Of a DNA stretch of 57,690 bases, positions 1-8,996 are shown one piece after another (positions within the stretch are counted from its first letter, which is position 1; the number at the start of each line of letters is the position of its first letter). The notes beneath the pieces were generated by a model. The model searched no databases. It was given only the letters and a program-made list of their open reading frames with translations, and was not told where the DNA came from. Made by a program: the position numbers and the translations under genes. The stretch spans positions 3,106-60,795 of the forward strand of contig VAWK01000030.1 in assembly GCA_005885515.1 (NCBI GenBank), read 5' to 3'. This stretch comes from Actinomycetota bacterium. Its GTDB lineage: Bacteria > Actinomycetota > Thermoleophilia > Solirubrobacterales > Solirubrobacteraceae.

Positions 1-1
1 C

Positions 2-1420
2 TTCACGAGCTGGGTGCAGCAGCAGGTGGTCGAACGCTACGGCGCGCCGCGCGCGTTCGACGGCGGCCTGCGGATCACCACTACGCTCGACCTCGACATG
101 CAGCGCGCGGCCGAACAGGCCATCAACAACTACCTCGCCGACCCCAGCGGCCCCGGCGCCTCGCTGGTGGCGATCGAAAACTCGACCGGCGAGGTGCGCG
201 CGATGGTGGGCGGGCGCAGCTACGCCAACAGTCCCTTCAACCTGGCCACCAGCGGACAGCGCCAGCCGGGCTCCTCGTTCAAGGCCTTCGATTTGGCCGC
301 CGCGCTGGAGGACGGCATCTCGCCCGAATCCACCTGGGCCTCCAAGCAGAAGCTGTTCATCGTGCACTCCCGCCGCGGCCCCGAACGCTTCGTGGTCCAC
401 AACGACGAAGGCGCATACACCGGATCGAACACGCTTACCGGCGCCACGGCCTACTCCGACAACTCGATCTACGCCGAAGTGGGGCTGAGGGTGGGAACGC
501 ATCGCATCGCGCGCCTGGCACACCAGATGGGCATCACCACCCCCCTGTCCACCAACCCGGCGATGACGATCGGTGGCCTCACCGTCGGTGTTACGCCGCT
601 CGACATGGCACACGCGTATGAGACGATCGCCCACGGCGGGCGCCGCGTGAGCGGCACGCTGGCCGAAAACTACCGGCCCGTCAGCATCCAGGAGGTAGAC
701 GCCGGCTCCCAGGTGCTGCCCGACGGCGCTCACCGTGATCTCAATCACGTCATCACCAAGCCGGTCCTGCCGGCCTCGGTGGCAGCCACCGAGACCTCGA
801 TGCTCGAAGCCGTGCTTCAGTACGGCACCGGACGCGCCGCCGCGATCGGTCAGTTCGCCGCAGGCAAGACCGGCACCACCACCAACTACGGCGATGCCTG
901 GTTCGTCGGCTGGGACAGCAAGTACACGGTCGCCGTGTGGGTCGGCTACCCCAACAGCCTGGTGCCGATGACAAACGCCTTCAACGGCGGCCCCGTGCTC
1001 GGCGGCACCTTCCCCGCCCTGATCTGGCACGACTTCATGACCGGCGCCACGCAGATCGACAAGACGAGGGCCGAACACGCCTCGAACAAGAACGGCGGCG
1101 TGCTGGCCTCGAGCGGTGCCGCGGGCTCCGGCGAAGGCTCCGCGCCGTCCTCATCGCACGGTGCCGGCGCTGGGCGTGCGGCTTCCGGCGGTGGCCGGTC
1201 CACCGGCAGCGCGCCGGCGCCGAGCGGCCGCGCCCCCCCGGCGACCCCGAGTGGCGACGAAGCGGGCCGCGGCAGCGGCGAACAGCCGAAGGCGCCGTCG
1301 GCGCCCGAACCGGCAGGGCGAGCGCCGGCCGCGGCGCCTCCCCCCGCCAAGGCGCCAGCCCCCTCGTCAGGAGCCGAACCTCCCGCCCAGCCGACCGGCG
1401 GCGTCAGCCCCGGCAAATAG
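2..1420 (+). CDS. Class A penicillin-binding protein, C-terminal transpeptidase part (5' end outside window)
   Basis: The open frame runs in from the left edge, so the N-terminal membrane anchor and glycosyltransferase domain are not visible. Numbering from the first in-window GTG (position 14), the penicillin-binding transpeptidase motifs are in order: SxxK as S87-S-F-K90, SxN as SDN at 148-150, and KTG at 285-287. This enzyme cross-links peptidoglycan stem peptides outside the membrane. After about residue 350 the protein ends in a long Ala/Pro/Gly/Ser tail of about 100 residues, typical of actinobacterial PBP1-like proteins and probably disordered. It converges on mpg with only 17 bp between stop codons. 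Family assignment is firm; the exact PBP class is inferred from the transpeptidase region alone. Confidence 0.9.
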   Translation, partial: FTSWVQQQVVERYGAPRAFDGGLRITTTLDLDMQRAAEQAINNYLADPSGPGASLVAIENSTGEVRAMVGGRSYANSPFNLATSGQRQPGSSFKAFDLAAALEDGISPESTWASKQKLFIVHSRRGPERFVVHNDEGAYTGSNTLTGATAYSDNSIYAEVGLRVGTHRIARLAHQMGITTPLSTNPAMTIGGLTVGVTPLDMAHAYETIAHGGRRVSGTLAENYRPVSIQEVDAGSQVLPDGAHRDLNHVITKPVLPASVAATETSMLEAVLQYGTGRAAAIGQFAAGKTGTTTNYGDAWFVGWDSKYTVAVWVGYPNSLVPMTNAFNGGPVLGGTFPALIWHDFMTGATQIDKTRAEHASNKNGGVLASSGAAGSGEGSAPSSSHGAGAGRAASGGGRSTGSAPAPSGRAPPATPSGDEAGRGSGEQPKAPSAPEPAGRAPAAAPPPAKAPAPSSGAEPPAQPTGGVSPGK

Positions 1421-1428
1421 CGCGGCTC

Positions 1429-1443
1429 GCGTGACGGTCACGC
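1429..1443. terminator. Short inverted repeat between convergent PBP and mpg genes
   Basis: GCGTGAC-G-GTCACGC is a perfect inverted repeat that overlaps the mpg stop codon and lies 8 nt after the PBP stop. As RNA it would fold as a 5-bp stem with a 5-nt loop on either strand. No T-tract follows, so it is only a candidate bidirectional terminator or pause site. Confidence 0.3.
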
Positions 1444-2064
1444 TTCGGATGCCAGCGATGATCGCGGGCGCGGGCGCGACACGTGCCCGTTTCCGCCCGC
1501 GCAGAAGCGCCAGCGAAGCTCCACCGCGCGCGTGATGCCTACGCGCTCGCCTTCCACGATCACCGGGTCCCGCCACGCTCCGGCCCTGGCGAGGATGCGC
1601 AGCGGGCCGCGCGAGAGCGAGCGTCCATCGTCGTCGAGGCCGATGCCAAGCGCCTGCGCAAGCTTGCCCGGGCCCGAGCACAGCTGCGCGTCGCGCGGGG
1701 GCCGGTTCGCGAGCGGGCCGCGACGGGCCCGCATTCGCGCGATCCCGGTCACGGGCTGAAGCGCGCGGATCAGGACCGCGGCGCCGATGCCCTCGGCCTC
1801 GCACACGGCGTTGAGCAGCGCGTGGACCCCGTATGAGCGATACACGTAGGCCCGGCCAGGCGGGCCGAACAGCGTCTTCGTGCGCGGGGTCAGGCCGGCG
1901 AACGCGTGGCAGGCGGGCTCGCTCTGGTGGTAGGCCTCGGTCTCCACGATCACGCCGGACGTGCGCCCATGCTGCAGCGTGCAGCCGATCAGTTCCGGGG
2001 CCACCTCGAGCACCGGGCGCGCGTAGAAGTCGGCCGGGAGCGGGCTGCTCGATGCGCTGCTCAT
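1438..2064 (-). CDS. mpg: 3-methyladenine DNA glycosylase (AAG/MPG family)
   Basis: A 208-residue protein that excises alkylated purines (3-methyladenine, hypoxanthine) in base-excision repair. The family hallmarks are present: an N-terminal FYARPVLEVAPELIG-like start, ETEAY at 41-45 containing the catalytic Glu, an FGPPGRAYVY strand, and an LCSGPGKLAQALGI segment. Length matches the bacterial family (about 200). The ATG at 2064 was chosen because it is 7 nt after the argH stop and gives the normal N-terminus; longer readings run into argH. It is probably cotranscribed with argH. No strong Shine-Dalgarno sequence is seen, so translation may be coupled to argH. Confidence 0.92.
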   Translation of the reverse strand: MSSASSSPLPADFYARPVLEVAPELIGCTLQHGRTSGVIVETEAYHQSEPACHAFAGLTPRTKTLFGPPGRAYVYRSYGVHALLNAVCEAEGIGAAVLIRALQPVTGIARMRARRGPLANRPPRDAQLCSGPGKLAQALGIGLDDDGRSLSRGPLRILARAGAWRDPVIVEGERVGITRAVELRWRFCAGGNGHVSRPRPRSSLASEA

Positions 2065-2071
2065 GCGGTGC

Positions 2072-3454
2072 TCAGCCGGCCCTGGCGCGATCCAACGTCT
2101 CGCGGGCCGCGCGCAGCTGCTCGCGCACGCGCTCGAGCGAGGTGCCGCCCTCGGAGACCTTCGATTCAAGCCACGAGCTCTGCGACAGTGTCGCCTGCAC
2201 CTCGCTGGCGTGGGCCGCGAGCACGGAGCTGTGCGCGGCGAGCTCATCGGCGCCCATCTCGGACAGCTTGGCTCCCCGCTCGAGCGCCGCGCGCACCAGG
2301 CCGGCAACCGCGCCGTGGGCCTCGCGGAACGGAACGCCCAGCCGCACCAGCAGGTCGGCGAGGTCCGTGGCGGCGATCAGCTCATCGCTCGCCGCCTCGC
2401 GCATCCGCTCGCGCCGGAAGCTCACCCCGGCCAGCATCCCGGTGGCGGCCGCGAGCGTCAGCTCGAGCGTGTCGACGGCGTCGAACAGGTGCTCCTTGTC
2501 CTCCTGCAGGTCCTTGTTGTAGGCCAGGGGCAGCGCGTGCATCACCCCGTGCATGGCCGCCAGGTGCCCGACCATCCGCGGGGCCTTGCCGCGCAGCAGC
2601 TCGGCCGCATCGGGGTTCTTCTTCTGGGGCATGATCGAGGAGCCCGAGCTCCACTCGTCGGGCAGCTCGCAGAAGCCGAACTCGCTGCTCGACCACAGCA
2701 CGAGCTCGGCGCCCAGGCGCGAGAGGTGCGTGGCGCACGTGGCCGCCGCGCCCAGGTAGTCGAGCACGAAGTCCCGGCCCGACACCGCGTCGATGGAGTT
2801 GGCAGCGACGTCGCGGAAGCCCAGCTCGCGCGCGACCTGTCCGCGGTCGATGTCGAAGTTCACGCCCGCCAGCGCGCCGGCGCCCAGCGGCAGGCGCCCG
2901 GCTTCGTGCTCGGCGAACGCAAACCGCCCGTGGTCGCGCGCGAACATCCAGAAGTACGCCAGCAGGTGGTGCCCGAGGTAGACGGGCTGCGCCCGCTGCA
3001 GGTGGGTATAGCCGGGCATGGGCCAGTCGGCGTGCTCCTCGGCGCGCGCCAGCAGCGTGCTCATCAGCGCCGCGATCGCCGTCTGGGCAGCGCGCGCTCG
3101 CTCGCGCGCGTACATCGCCAGGTCGGTCGCGACCTGGTCGTTGCGCGAACGCGCTGTGTGCAGCCTTCCGCCCACCGGCCCCGCGATCTCCGTCAGTCGC
3201 CGCTCGATCGCCATGTGGATGTCCTCGTCGCCTTGCTCGAACGCGAAGCGCTCCTCGCTCAGCTCGCGCTCGACCGCGTCGAGCCCCGCCAGCAGCGCGT
3301 CGCGGTCCGCGCTCGTGAGGATGCCGCGATCGGCCAGCATGCGCGCGTGTGCGCGCGACTGGGCCAGGTCCTGTGGCCACAGGCGCCGGTCAAACGCAAG
3401 CGAGGCGTTGAGCCGGTGGAAATCGGCATGATGGGACTGATCCAAGCGCGACAC
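2072..3454 (-). CDS. argH: Argininosuccinate lyase
   Basis: Last step of arginine synthesis: argininosuccinate to arginine plus fumarate, in the cytosol. The 460-residue protein has the fumarase/aspartase superfamily signature GSSIMPQKKN at 271-280, with the catalytic Ser in that loop, and the catalytic His at 151 in GYTHLQRAQ. The N-terminus begins MSRLDQSHHADFHRLNAS and lacks the LWGGRF segment that opens most ArgH proteins. No earlier start is available in frame. GTG at 3454 fits a leaderless promoter 8 nt upstream. The other arg genes of the window lie 47 kb away at 50-56 kb, so the pathway is split. Confidence 0.95.
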   Translation of the reverse strand: MSRLDQSHHADFHRLNASLAFDRRLWPQDLAQSRAHARMLADRGILTSADRDALLAGLDAVERELSEERFAFEQGDEDIHMAIERRLTEIAGPVGGRLHTARSRNDQVATDLAMYARERARAAQTAIAALMSTLLARAEEHADWPMPGYTHLQRAQPVYLGHHLLAYFWMFARDHGRFAFAEHEAGRLPLGAGALAGVNFDIDRGQVARELGFRDVAANSIDAVSGRDFVLDYLGAAATCATHLSRLGAELVLWSSSEFGFCELPDEWSSGSSIMPQKKNPDAAELLRGKAPRMVGHLAAMHGVMHALPLAYNKDLQEDKEHLFDAVDTLELTLAAATGMLAGVSFRRERMREAASDELIAATDLADLLVRLGVPFREAHGAVAGLVRAALERGAKLSEMGADELAAHSSVLAAHASEVQATLSQSSWLESKVSEGGTSLERVREQLRAARETLDRARAG

Positions 3455-3462
3455 GGGCGACC

Positions 3463-3468
3463 AGTCTA
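3463..3468 (-). promoter_or_regulatory. Candidate leaderless -10 box for argH
   Basis: TAGACT read on the minus strand matches TAnnnT and ends 8 nt before the argH GTG. No clear -35 is visible. Confidence 0.5.
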
Positions 3469-3473
3469 GGGCC

Positions 3474-3545
3474 GCCCGCCGTCGCCGATTCCCGCGGCCG
3501 CACGCCGGGCCGCGCGCCAGCGCCGCGGGCGGCCCGCCGTCGCCG
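3474..3545. repeat. 14-bp direct repeat in the argH upstream region
   Basis: GCCCGCCGTCGCCG occurs at 3474-3487 and again at 3532-3545, 58 bp apart, within the 97-bp gap between the DegT-type aminotransferase stop and argH. The gap is otherwise very GC-rich. It could be a regulator site or simply repetitive GC sequence. Confidence 0.4.
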
Positions 3546-3551
3546 CTGGGG

Positions 3552-4748
3552 TTAGCGCCCGAGCGCGGCCGCGAGGGCCTCGGCGACGCGCGCGACCCTG
3601 CCCTCCTCCATGCCGGGGAAGAAGGGCAGCGCCAGCGAGCGCGCGGCCACGTCCTCGCACACGGGGAACTCGCCGGATCGGTGTCCGAAGCGCTCGCGGT
3701 AGTAGCTCAGCAGGTGGATGGCGGGCATGTAGGGCTTGCTCTGGATGCCGGCCTCGGCGAGCGCACGCACGGTCTGCTCACGGTCGGCATCTCGCGGCAG
3801 CTGCACCACGAACACGAACCATCCGCGCGTGTTGCCGTCCGTGTCCGGGCACGGCAGCTCAACGCCCTCGATGCCCGACAGCGCTTCGCGATAGCAGCGG
3901 GCTACCCAGCTGCGCGCTGCCAGCATCTCATCCAGCCGCTCGAGCTGAACGATCCCGATCGCGGCCGCGATCTCCGACAGCCGGTAGTTGAATCCCAGCC
4001 GGTCGTGCTCGAGCGAGCCCATGTCAGCGGCGCGGCCCTGGTTGCGCTCGGAGTCCACCCGCTGCTTGAGCGCAGCGTCGCTGTGGACGACCATGCCGCC
4101 CTCGCCGGTGGTCAGCTGCTTGTTGGCGTAGAAGCCAAACACGGCGGGCTGCCCGCGCCCGCCGATGGGCGGTCCGTCGGCGTGCACTCCTCCGAGCGCC
4201 TCGCATGCATCCTCCACGATCGCCAGCCGGTGACGCTGGGCCAGGTCCTCGAACGCGGGCATGTCGGCGGGATAGCCGAAGATGTGGACGGGCAGCAGTG
4301 CGGCGGTCCGCTCGCCCACGGCCGCGGCGGCGGCCGCGGGATCGAGGTTCAGCGTCACCGGATCGATGTCGGCGAACACGGGGCGCGCGCCCGCGTACAG
4401 CACGGCGTTGGCAGAGGCCACGAACGAGAAGGGGCTGGTCAGGACCTCGTCTCCCTCGCTCACGCCGGCCGCCCGCACCGCCAGGTGCAGGCCGGCCGTG
4501 CCGCTGGACACCGCGCTGGCGAAGCCGGCGCCGACGCGGGCGGCGAACGCCTGCTCGAACTGCTCGGTGCGGGGGCCGAGCGATAGCCGGCCCGAGCGCA
4601 GGACCGCGATCGCCGCGCGCTCCTCGGCCTGGCCCAGAACCGGACGTGCGAGCGGGATCTGTTCCTGCTGGCCGGTCGCCGATCGCGACCGGGAGCTGGT
4701 GGACTTGGCGGCGCTCGACACGGAGCGGGTGGACTTGGCGGCGCTCAC
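3552..4748 (-). CDS. DegT/DnrJ/EryC1/StrS-family PLP aminotransferase
   Basis: 398 residues. This fold-type I PLP family usually aminates nucleotide-linked keto sugars. The internal aldimine lysine is K210 in GFYANKQLTTGEGGM, preceded by a VEDACEALG strand that contacts the cofactor. The GTG at 4748 overlaps the cimA stop (GTGA), implying translational coupling. The first 25 residues are a Ser/Ala/Lys/Thr low-complexity tail made of a 10-residue tandem repeat (SAAKST twice), and the catalytic fold starts around residue 30. Its position at the end of a leucine/isoleucine operon is odd because no sugar genes are nearby. The substrate cannot be read from sequence. Confidence 0.88.
   Translation of the reverse strand: MSAAKSTRSVSSAAKSTSSRSRSATGQQEQIPLARPVLGQAEERAAIAVLRSGRLSLGPRTEQFEQAFAARVGAGFASAVSSGTAGLHLAVRAAGVSEGDEVLTSPFSFVASANAVLYAGARPVFADIDPVTLNLDPAAAAAAVGERTAALLPVHIFGYPADMPAFEDLAQRHRLAIVEDACEALGGVHADGPPIGGRGQPAVFGFYANKQLTTGEGGMVVHSDAALKQRVDSERNQGRAADMGSLEHDRLGFNYRLSEIAAAIGIVQLERLDEMLAARSWVARCYREALSGIEGVELPCPDTDGNTRGWFVFVVQLPRDADREQTVRALAEAGIQSKPYMPAIHLLSYYRERFGHRSGEFPVCEDVAARSLALPFFPGMEEGRVARVAEALAAALGR
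4689..4748 (-). repeat. 30-bp tandem repeat at the start of the DegT-family gene
   Basis: Two adjacent 30-nt units, 4748-4719 and 4718-4689, encode [10 protein letters not shown] then SSAAKSTSSR. The first unit contains the GTG start and the cimA stop overlap, so a local duplication built the N-terminus. Confidence 0.75.
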
Positions 4749-6373
4749 AACGACGTCCCCTGCACCGTACCGGGCGCCCGCACCTGCGCCTTTGGAGCGG
4801 TCGCGCGTCCGGGCTGCATGCCGTACTCGAGCGAATCGACCAGCGCGTCCCAGGAGGCGGCGATCAGATTCTCGGAGACGCCGATCGAGCCCCACACGTC
4901 ATGCCCGTCGGAGGCGTCGATCAGCACCCGCGTGACCGCGCCGGTGCCCTTGCGCTCATCGAGGATGCGCACCTTGAAGTTGACCAGCTCGATGTCGCGC
5001 AGATGCGGATGGATCTCGACGATGGCGTCGCGCAGGGCGTTGTCGAGCGCGTTCACGGGTCCGTTGCCCTCGGCGGTGCGCACGAAGCGCTCACCTCCCA
5101 GCCAGATCTTGACCGTGGCCTCGGTCTCCACCTTGCCGTCGGCCCGCTTCTCGACCAGCACGCGCCAGGACTCCAGCCGGAACAGCGGCTCGTACTCGCC
5201 GGCCTCCTTGCGCATCAGCAGCTCGAAGGATCCGTCGGCGGCCTCGAACTGAAAGCCCTGGTGCTCGAGCTCCTTGACGCGCTCCACGACCCGCCGGGTG
5301 AACGCGTCGCTGACCTCGGCCGGCAGCTTGATGCCGGCGCCTGCCGCCTTCTCCACGATCGCGCCCCTGCCCGAGAGCTCGGAGATCAGCACGTCGCGGT
5401 CGTTGCCGACCACGGCGGGGTCGACGTGCTCGAACGTCTGCGCGTCGGTGCGCACCCCGGCGGCGTGCATCCCCGCCTTGTGCGCGAAGGCGTGCTTGCC
5501 CACGTACGGCTGTGCGGGATCGGGTGCGCGGTTGAGCAGCTCATCGACGAAGTGCGCCGTCTCCGTGAGCCGCGCGAGGCGCTCGGCCGGCAGCAGCTGG
5601 TGGCCCATCTTCAGCTGCAGATCGGCGATGATCGTGACGAGGTTGGCGTTGCCGGTGCGCTCGCCGATGCCGTTGATCGTGCCCTGCACCTGCGTCGCCC
5701 CCGCTTCGACGCCGGCCAGCGTGTTGGCGACCGCGCAGCCGCTGTCGTCGTGGGTGTGGATCCCGAGCGGGGCCGGCCCCAGCGCTTCGCCGACGATGGC
5801 GAACGCGGCGCGGATCTGCGGCGGCAGCGAGCCGCCGTTGGTGTCGCACAGGACGAGTCGCTCGGCGCCGGCGTCGCGGGCGGCGCGCAGGCAGTCCAGC
5901 GCGTAGCCGGCCTCCAGCGCCAGCCCGTCGAAGAAGTGCTCGGCGTCGAACAGCACGCGCTTGCCGGCGCGCACGAGGAACGCGACCGAGTCGCCGATCA
6001 TGCGCAGGTTCTCCTCGCGCGAGGCGCGTACGACCTTCTCGACGTGCAGCACCGATGTCTTGCCCACGAGCGTGCACACCGGCGCGAAGCACTCGGCCAG
6101 CACGCGCAGCCCCTGGTCGCCGTCGGCGTCGACGCCGCGGCGACGCGTCATGCCGAACGCGACCACCTCCGCGGCGTGCAGGTCCTGCTCGGCGAGCAGC
6201 TCGAACAGTCGCTGCTCCTTGGGGTTGGACGCCGGAAAGCCGGCCTCGATCATGTGCACGCCGAGCGCGTCCAGGGCCTGCACCACGCGCAGCTTCTCCT
6301 CGGCTGTGAGGCTCATGCCGCCTCCCCCCATGCCGTCGCGCAGGGTCGCGTCGTATAGCTGTATGTCGGCCAT
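4745..6373 (-). CDS. cimA: Citramalate synthase (CimA-type, IPMS/homocitrate synthase family)
   Basis: 542 residues. CimA condenses pyruvate with acetyl-CoA to (R)-citramalate, opening the threonine-independent route to isoleucine. LeuCD and LeuB, encoded just upstream, would complete the chain to 2-oxobutyrate. The family's second signature, GIHTHDDSG with metal-binding H206 and H208, is intact, and the C-terminal LeuA-type regulatory domain is present. The first signature is altered: LRDG-M-G-G-G-G at 11-18 replaces the usual LRDGxQGEG, losing the conserved Gln (16) and Glu (18). The ATG is 3 nt after the ilvE stop. The change may affect activity or may be an assembly error in a six-G run. 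Confidence 0.88.
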   Translation of the reverse strand: MADIQLYDATLRDGMGGGGMSLTAEEKLRVVQALDALGVHMIEAGFPASNPKEQRLFELLAEQDLHAAEVVAFGMTRRRGVDADGDQGLRVLAECFAPVCTLVGKTSVLHVEKVVRASREENLRMIGDSVAFLVRAGKRVLFDAEHFFDGLALEAGYALDCLRAARDAGAERLVLCDTNGGSLPPQIRAAFAIVGEALGPAPLGIHTHDDSGCAVANTLAGVEAGATQVQGTINGIGERTGNANLVTIIADLQLKMGHQLLPAERLARLTETAHFVDELLNRAPDPAQPYVGKHAFAHKAGMHAAGVRTDAQTFEHVDPAVVGNDRDVLISELSGRGAIVEKAAGAGIKLPAEVSDAFTRRVVERVKELEHQGFQFEAADGSFELLMRKEAGEYEPLFRLESWRVLVEKRADGKVETEATVKIWLGGERFVRTAEGNGPVNALDNALRDAIVEIHPHLRDIELVNFKVRILDERKGTGAVTRVLIDASDGHDVWGSIGVSENLIAASWDALVDSLEYGMQPGRATAPKAQVRAPGTVQGTSL

Positions 6374-6376
6374 CGG

Positions 6377-7360
6377 CTAGCCCGCGGCCGTCGTGTGCGC
6401 GCTTGGTGCCGCACCCTCGCCCGTGGGCGTGTGCAGCGGCGGCGCGTGCACGACGTCGAGCCACTCGCGGTAGCGCTCGGAGCGCCCGTGGATCGCGTCC
6501 TCGAAGGCGGCTTGCAGCACGCGCGTTACCTCGCCCGGTGCGCCCGACCCGATCAGGTGGTCGTCGATCTCGCGCACGGGCACGAGCTCGGCGGCGGTGC
6601 CGGACATGAACACCTCGTCGGCGAGGTACATCTCCGCACGCGCCACGTTGCGCTCGACGACGGTGTAGCCGAGGTCCTGCGCGATCTGGATCACCGAGCG
6701 CCTGGTGATGCCGTCGAGGATCGAGTTGTGCTGGCCCGGGGTGGCGATCTCGCCGCCGCGCACGATGTAGAGGTTCTCGCCCGTGCCCTCGCAGACGTGG
6801 CCGTGTGCGTCGAGCAGGATCGCCTCTTCGTAGCCGGCCTTCAACGACTCCACCTTGGCCAGCACGCTGTTGAGGTACTGGCCGCAGGCCTTGGCGTGCG
6901 GGATCAGCGTGTCGGGGCTGATGCGCCGCCAGGAGGCCACCTTGGCGCGCACGCCGTTGCGCTTGCCCTCCTCGCCAAGGTAGGCGCCCCACTCCCAGCA
7001 GGCGATGGTCACATCGATGGGTGCCTCGAGCGGGTTCAAGCCCATCTGCCCGTAGCCGCGGTTGACGATCGGGCGGATGTAGCAGGAGCGCAGCCCGTTG
7101 CGCGCCACCAGCTCCAGCGTCGCCGCGCGCAGCTGCTGGAGTGAGTAGGGCACCGGCATGTAGTACAGCTCGGCAGAGCGCAGCAGGCGCTCGAGGTGAT
7201 CGGCGTTGCGGAACACGGCCGGGCCGAGCTCGGTGTCGTAGCAGCGCATGCTGTCGAACACGCCCGTGCCGTAGTGCAGCCCGTGCGTCAGCACGTGGAC
7301 CCTCGCGTCCTCCCACGCGACGAAGTCTCCGTTCATCCAGATGACGTCGGTTGGCTGCAC
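6377..7360 (-). CDS. ilvE: Branched-chain amino acid aminotransferase
   Basis: A 327-residue fold-type IV PLP enzyme that performs the last transamination to Leu, Ile and Val with glutamate. The PLP lysine is K157 in PHAKACGQYLNS, and the EGTGENLYIV and GTAAELVPV motifs follow. The GTG at 7360 is preceded by AAAGGAG, with 10 nt between the GGAG core and the start; that ribosome site overlaps the leuB stop codon (TAAAGGAG), so the two are linked. The C-terminus carries about 20 extra Ala/Thr/Pro residues. It belongs to the leuC-leuD-leuB-ilvE-cimA run. Confidence 0.95.
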   Translation of the reverse strand: MQPTDVIWMNGDFVAWEDARVHVLTHGLHYGTGVFDSMRCYDTELGPAVFRNADHLERLLRSAELYYMPVPYSLQQLRAATLELVARNGLRSCYIRPIVNRGYGQMGLNPLEAPIDVTIACWEWGAYLGEEGKRNGVRAKVASWRRISPDTLIPHAKACGQYLNSVLAKVESLKAGYEEAILLDAHGHVCEGTGENLYIVRGGEIATPGQHNSILDGITRRSVIQIAQDLGYTVVERNVARAEMYLADEVFMSGTAAELVPVREIDDHLIGSGAPGEVTRVLQAAFEDAIHGRSERYREWLDVVHAPPLHTPTGEGAAPSAHTTAAG

Positions 7361-7375
7361 TGTCCCGGGGCTCCT

Positions 7376-8407
7376 TTAGAGGTTGTCGAGAACCACCCTG
7401 CTCGCCCCGCTCGTGCTCGCGTCACCGCCAAGGTCGGGCGTGCGCAGCCCAGCATCGAGGGCGCGGTGCACCGCGGATTCTACCGCCGCGGCCTCGCTTG
7501 CCAACCCGAGTCCGTGCTCGAGCATCATCGCCGCGGACAGGAACATGGCCAGCGGGTTGGCGATGCCGCGACCGGCGATGTCGGGCGCCGAGCCGTGCAC
7601 CGGCTCGAACACGCCGGGGCCGTCCGCGCCCAGCGACGCGCTGGGGAGCATGCCGATCGAGCCCGTGATCATCGCCGCCTCGTCGCTGAGGATGTCGCCG
7701 AACATGTTCTCGGTGAGGATCACGTCGAAGTGCCGCGGAGCGGCCAGCAGCTGCATGGCGGCGTTGTCGACGAGCACATGCTCGACCTCCACCTGCGGGA
7801 ACTCCTGCGAGTGAACGCGGCGCACGACCTCGCGCCACAAGCGGCTGGTCTCGAGCACGTTGGCCTTGTCGACGCTGCTGACGCGGCTGCGCGCGCTGCG
7901 GAACGCGGTCCGGGCGATGCGCTCGATCTCGGCGACGGTGTACTCGCACACGTCGCTCGCCCGGTCCGCGGTGCGCTGCTTGGCGCCGAAGTAGATGCCG
8001 CCGGTGAGCTCGCGCACGACCAGCAGGTCGGTGCCGTCGATCAGCTCGGGTCGCAGCGGCGAGGCGCCGTACAGGGCCGGGAAGGGCTTGACGGGCCTGA
8101 GGTTGGCGTACAGCTGAAGGCCCTTGCGCAGCCCCAGCAGCCCCTGCTCGGGCCGGGGCCTGCCGGGATCGGTGCTCTCCCACCTCGGGCCGCCCACCGC
8201 GCCGAGCAGCACGGCGTCGGCGCGCCGCGCGGCCGCCAGAACCTCGTCGGTCAGCGGCACGCCGTGAGCGTCGATCGAGGCGCCGCCGAAGCGGTGCTCC
8301 TCGAACTCGAACGAGCCCAGCCGGCGCAGCAGCTCGACCGTGGGCGCCATGATCTCGGGGCCGATCCCGTCGCCCGGGAGGATGACGATGTGCGCTGCCC
8401 GCGTCAC
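7376..8407 (-). CDS. leuB: 3-isopropylmalate dehydrogenase
   Basis: 343 residues. It oxidises and decarboxylates 3-isopropylmalate to 2-oxoisocaproate with NAD. In the citramalate route the same enzyme type acts on 3-methylmalate. Family features seen: HIVILPGDGIGPEI at the N-terminus, the LLGLRKGLQLYANLRP substrate segment, VSSVDKANVLETSRLWR, and the metal/NAD signature LTENMFGDILSDEAAMITGSIGMLPSA. Length is close to the usual 350. GTG at 8407 lies 13 nt after the leuD stop. In operon with leuD upstream and ilvE downstream. Confidence 0.96.
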   Translation of the reverse strand: MTRAAHIVILPGDGIGPEIMAPTVELLRRLGSFEFEEHRFGGASIDAHGVPLTDEVLAAARRADAVLLGAVGGPRWESTDPGRPRPEQGLLGLRKGLQLYANLRPVKPFPALYGASPLRPELIDGTDLLVVRELTGGIYFGAKQRTADRASDVCEYTVAEIERIARTAFRSARSRVSSVDKANVLETSRLWREVVRRVHSQEFPQVEVEHVLVDNAAMQLLAAPRHFDVILTENMFGDILSDEAAMITGSIGMLPSASLGADGPGVFEPVHGSAPDIAGRGIANPLAMFLSAAMMLEHGLGLASEAAAVESAVHRALDAGLRTPDLGGDASTSGASRVVLDNL

Positions 8408-8420
8408 GCTCGGCGGCCGC

Positions 8421-8996
8421 TCACAGCGCGGTCGTCACCGGCCCGTCGCGCTCGCGGTCGCGCTCGTAGGCGGCGATGTCTTGCTCGTGCGCGAGCGTCA
8501 CGCCGGTGTCGTCGAGGCCGTCGAGCAGCCGCCGGCGGACCTCGGGGTCGATCTCGAAGGCGGCGGTGACGATCTCGCCATCGGCGCCCGGATAGCGCAC
8601 CTCCTGCGCGCGCAGGTCCACCTGTCCCTCTCCCGCGCGTGCCAGCGCGCGGCAGTGCGGCTCCGGAAGCACCACCGGCAGCAGCCCGATCTTGGTGCAG
8701 TTGGAGTAGAAGATGTCGGCGAACGACGGCGCGACGATCGCCTGGAAGCCGTAATCGTGCAGGCCCCAGGGAGCGTGCTCGCGCGATGAGCCGCAGCCGA
8801 AGTTCTCGCCCGTCACGAGGATCGGGTTGGGCGGCAGCTCCCAGCCCGGCTGCTTGGCCCAGTCGTAGAACAGGAACTCGCCGAAGCCCGTGCGCTGGAC
8901 GCGCTTGAGGAACTGCTTGGGCATGATCTGGTCGGTGTCCACGTTGGCGCGGTCGAGGTGGCTGACCGGCCCGCGAATCACCTCAACGGGCTGCAT
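8421..8996 (-). CDS. leuD: 3-isopropylmalate dehydratase small subunit
   Basis: 191 residues. With LeuC it isomerises 2- to 3-isopropylmalate. Family motifs: NVDTDQIMPKQFLK near residue 19, and ENFGCGSSREHAPWGL, the mobile loop that completes the aconitase-like active site. The ATG at 8996 directly abuts the TAG stop of the upstream methyltransferase. The subunit is separated from leuC by that methyltransferase, which is unusual because leuC and leuD are normally adjacent. Confidence 0.96.
   Translation of the reverse strand: MQPVEVIRGPVSHLDRANVDTDQIMPKQFLKRVQRTGFGEFLFYDWAKQPGWELPPNPILVTGENFGCGSSREHAPWGLHDYGFQAIVAPSFADIFYSNCTKIGLLPVVLPEPHCRALARAGEGQVDLRAQEVRYPGADGEIVTAAFEIDPEVRRRLLDGLDDTGVTLAHEQDIAAYERDRERDGPVTTAL

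Noticed and set aside
4205..6358. 717-codon plus-strand open frame opposite cimA and the DegT gene
   Set aside because: Antisense shadow of GC-rich coding DNA: His/Arg/Val-rich composition, no domain, and cimA/DegT on the other strand are unmistakable.
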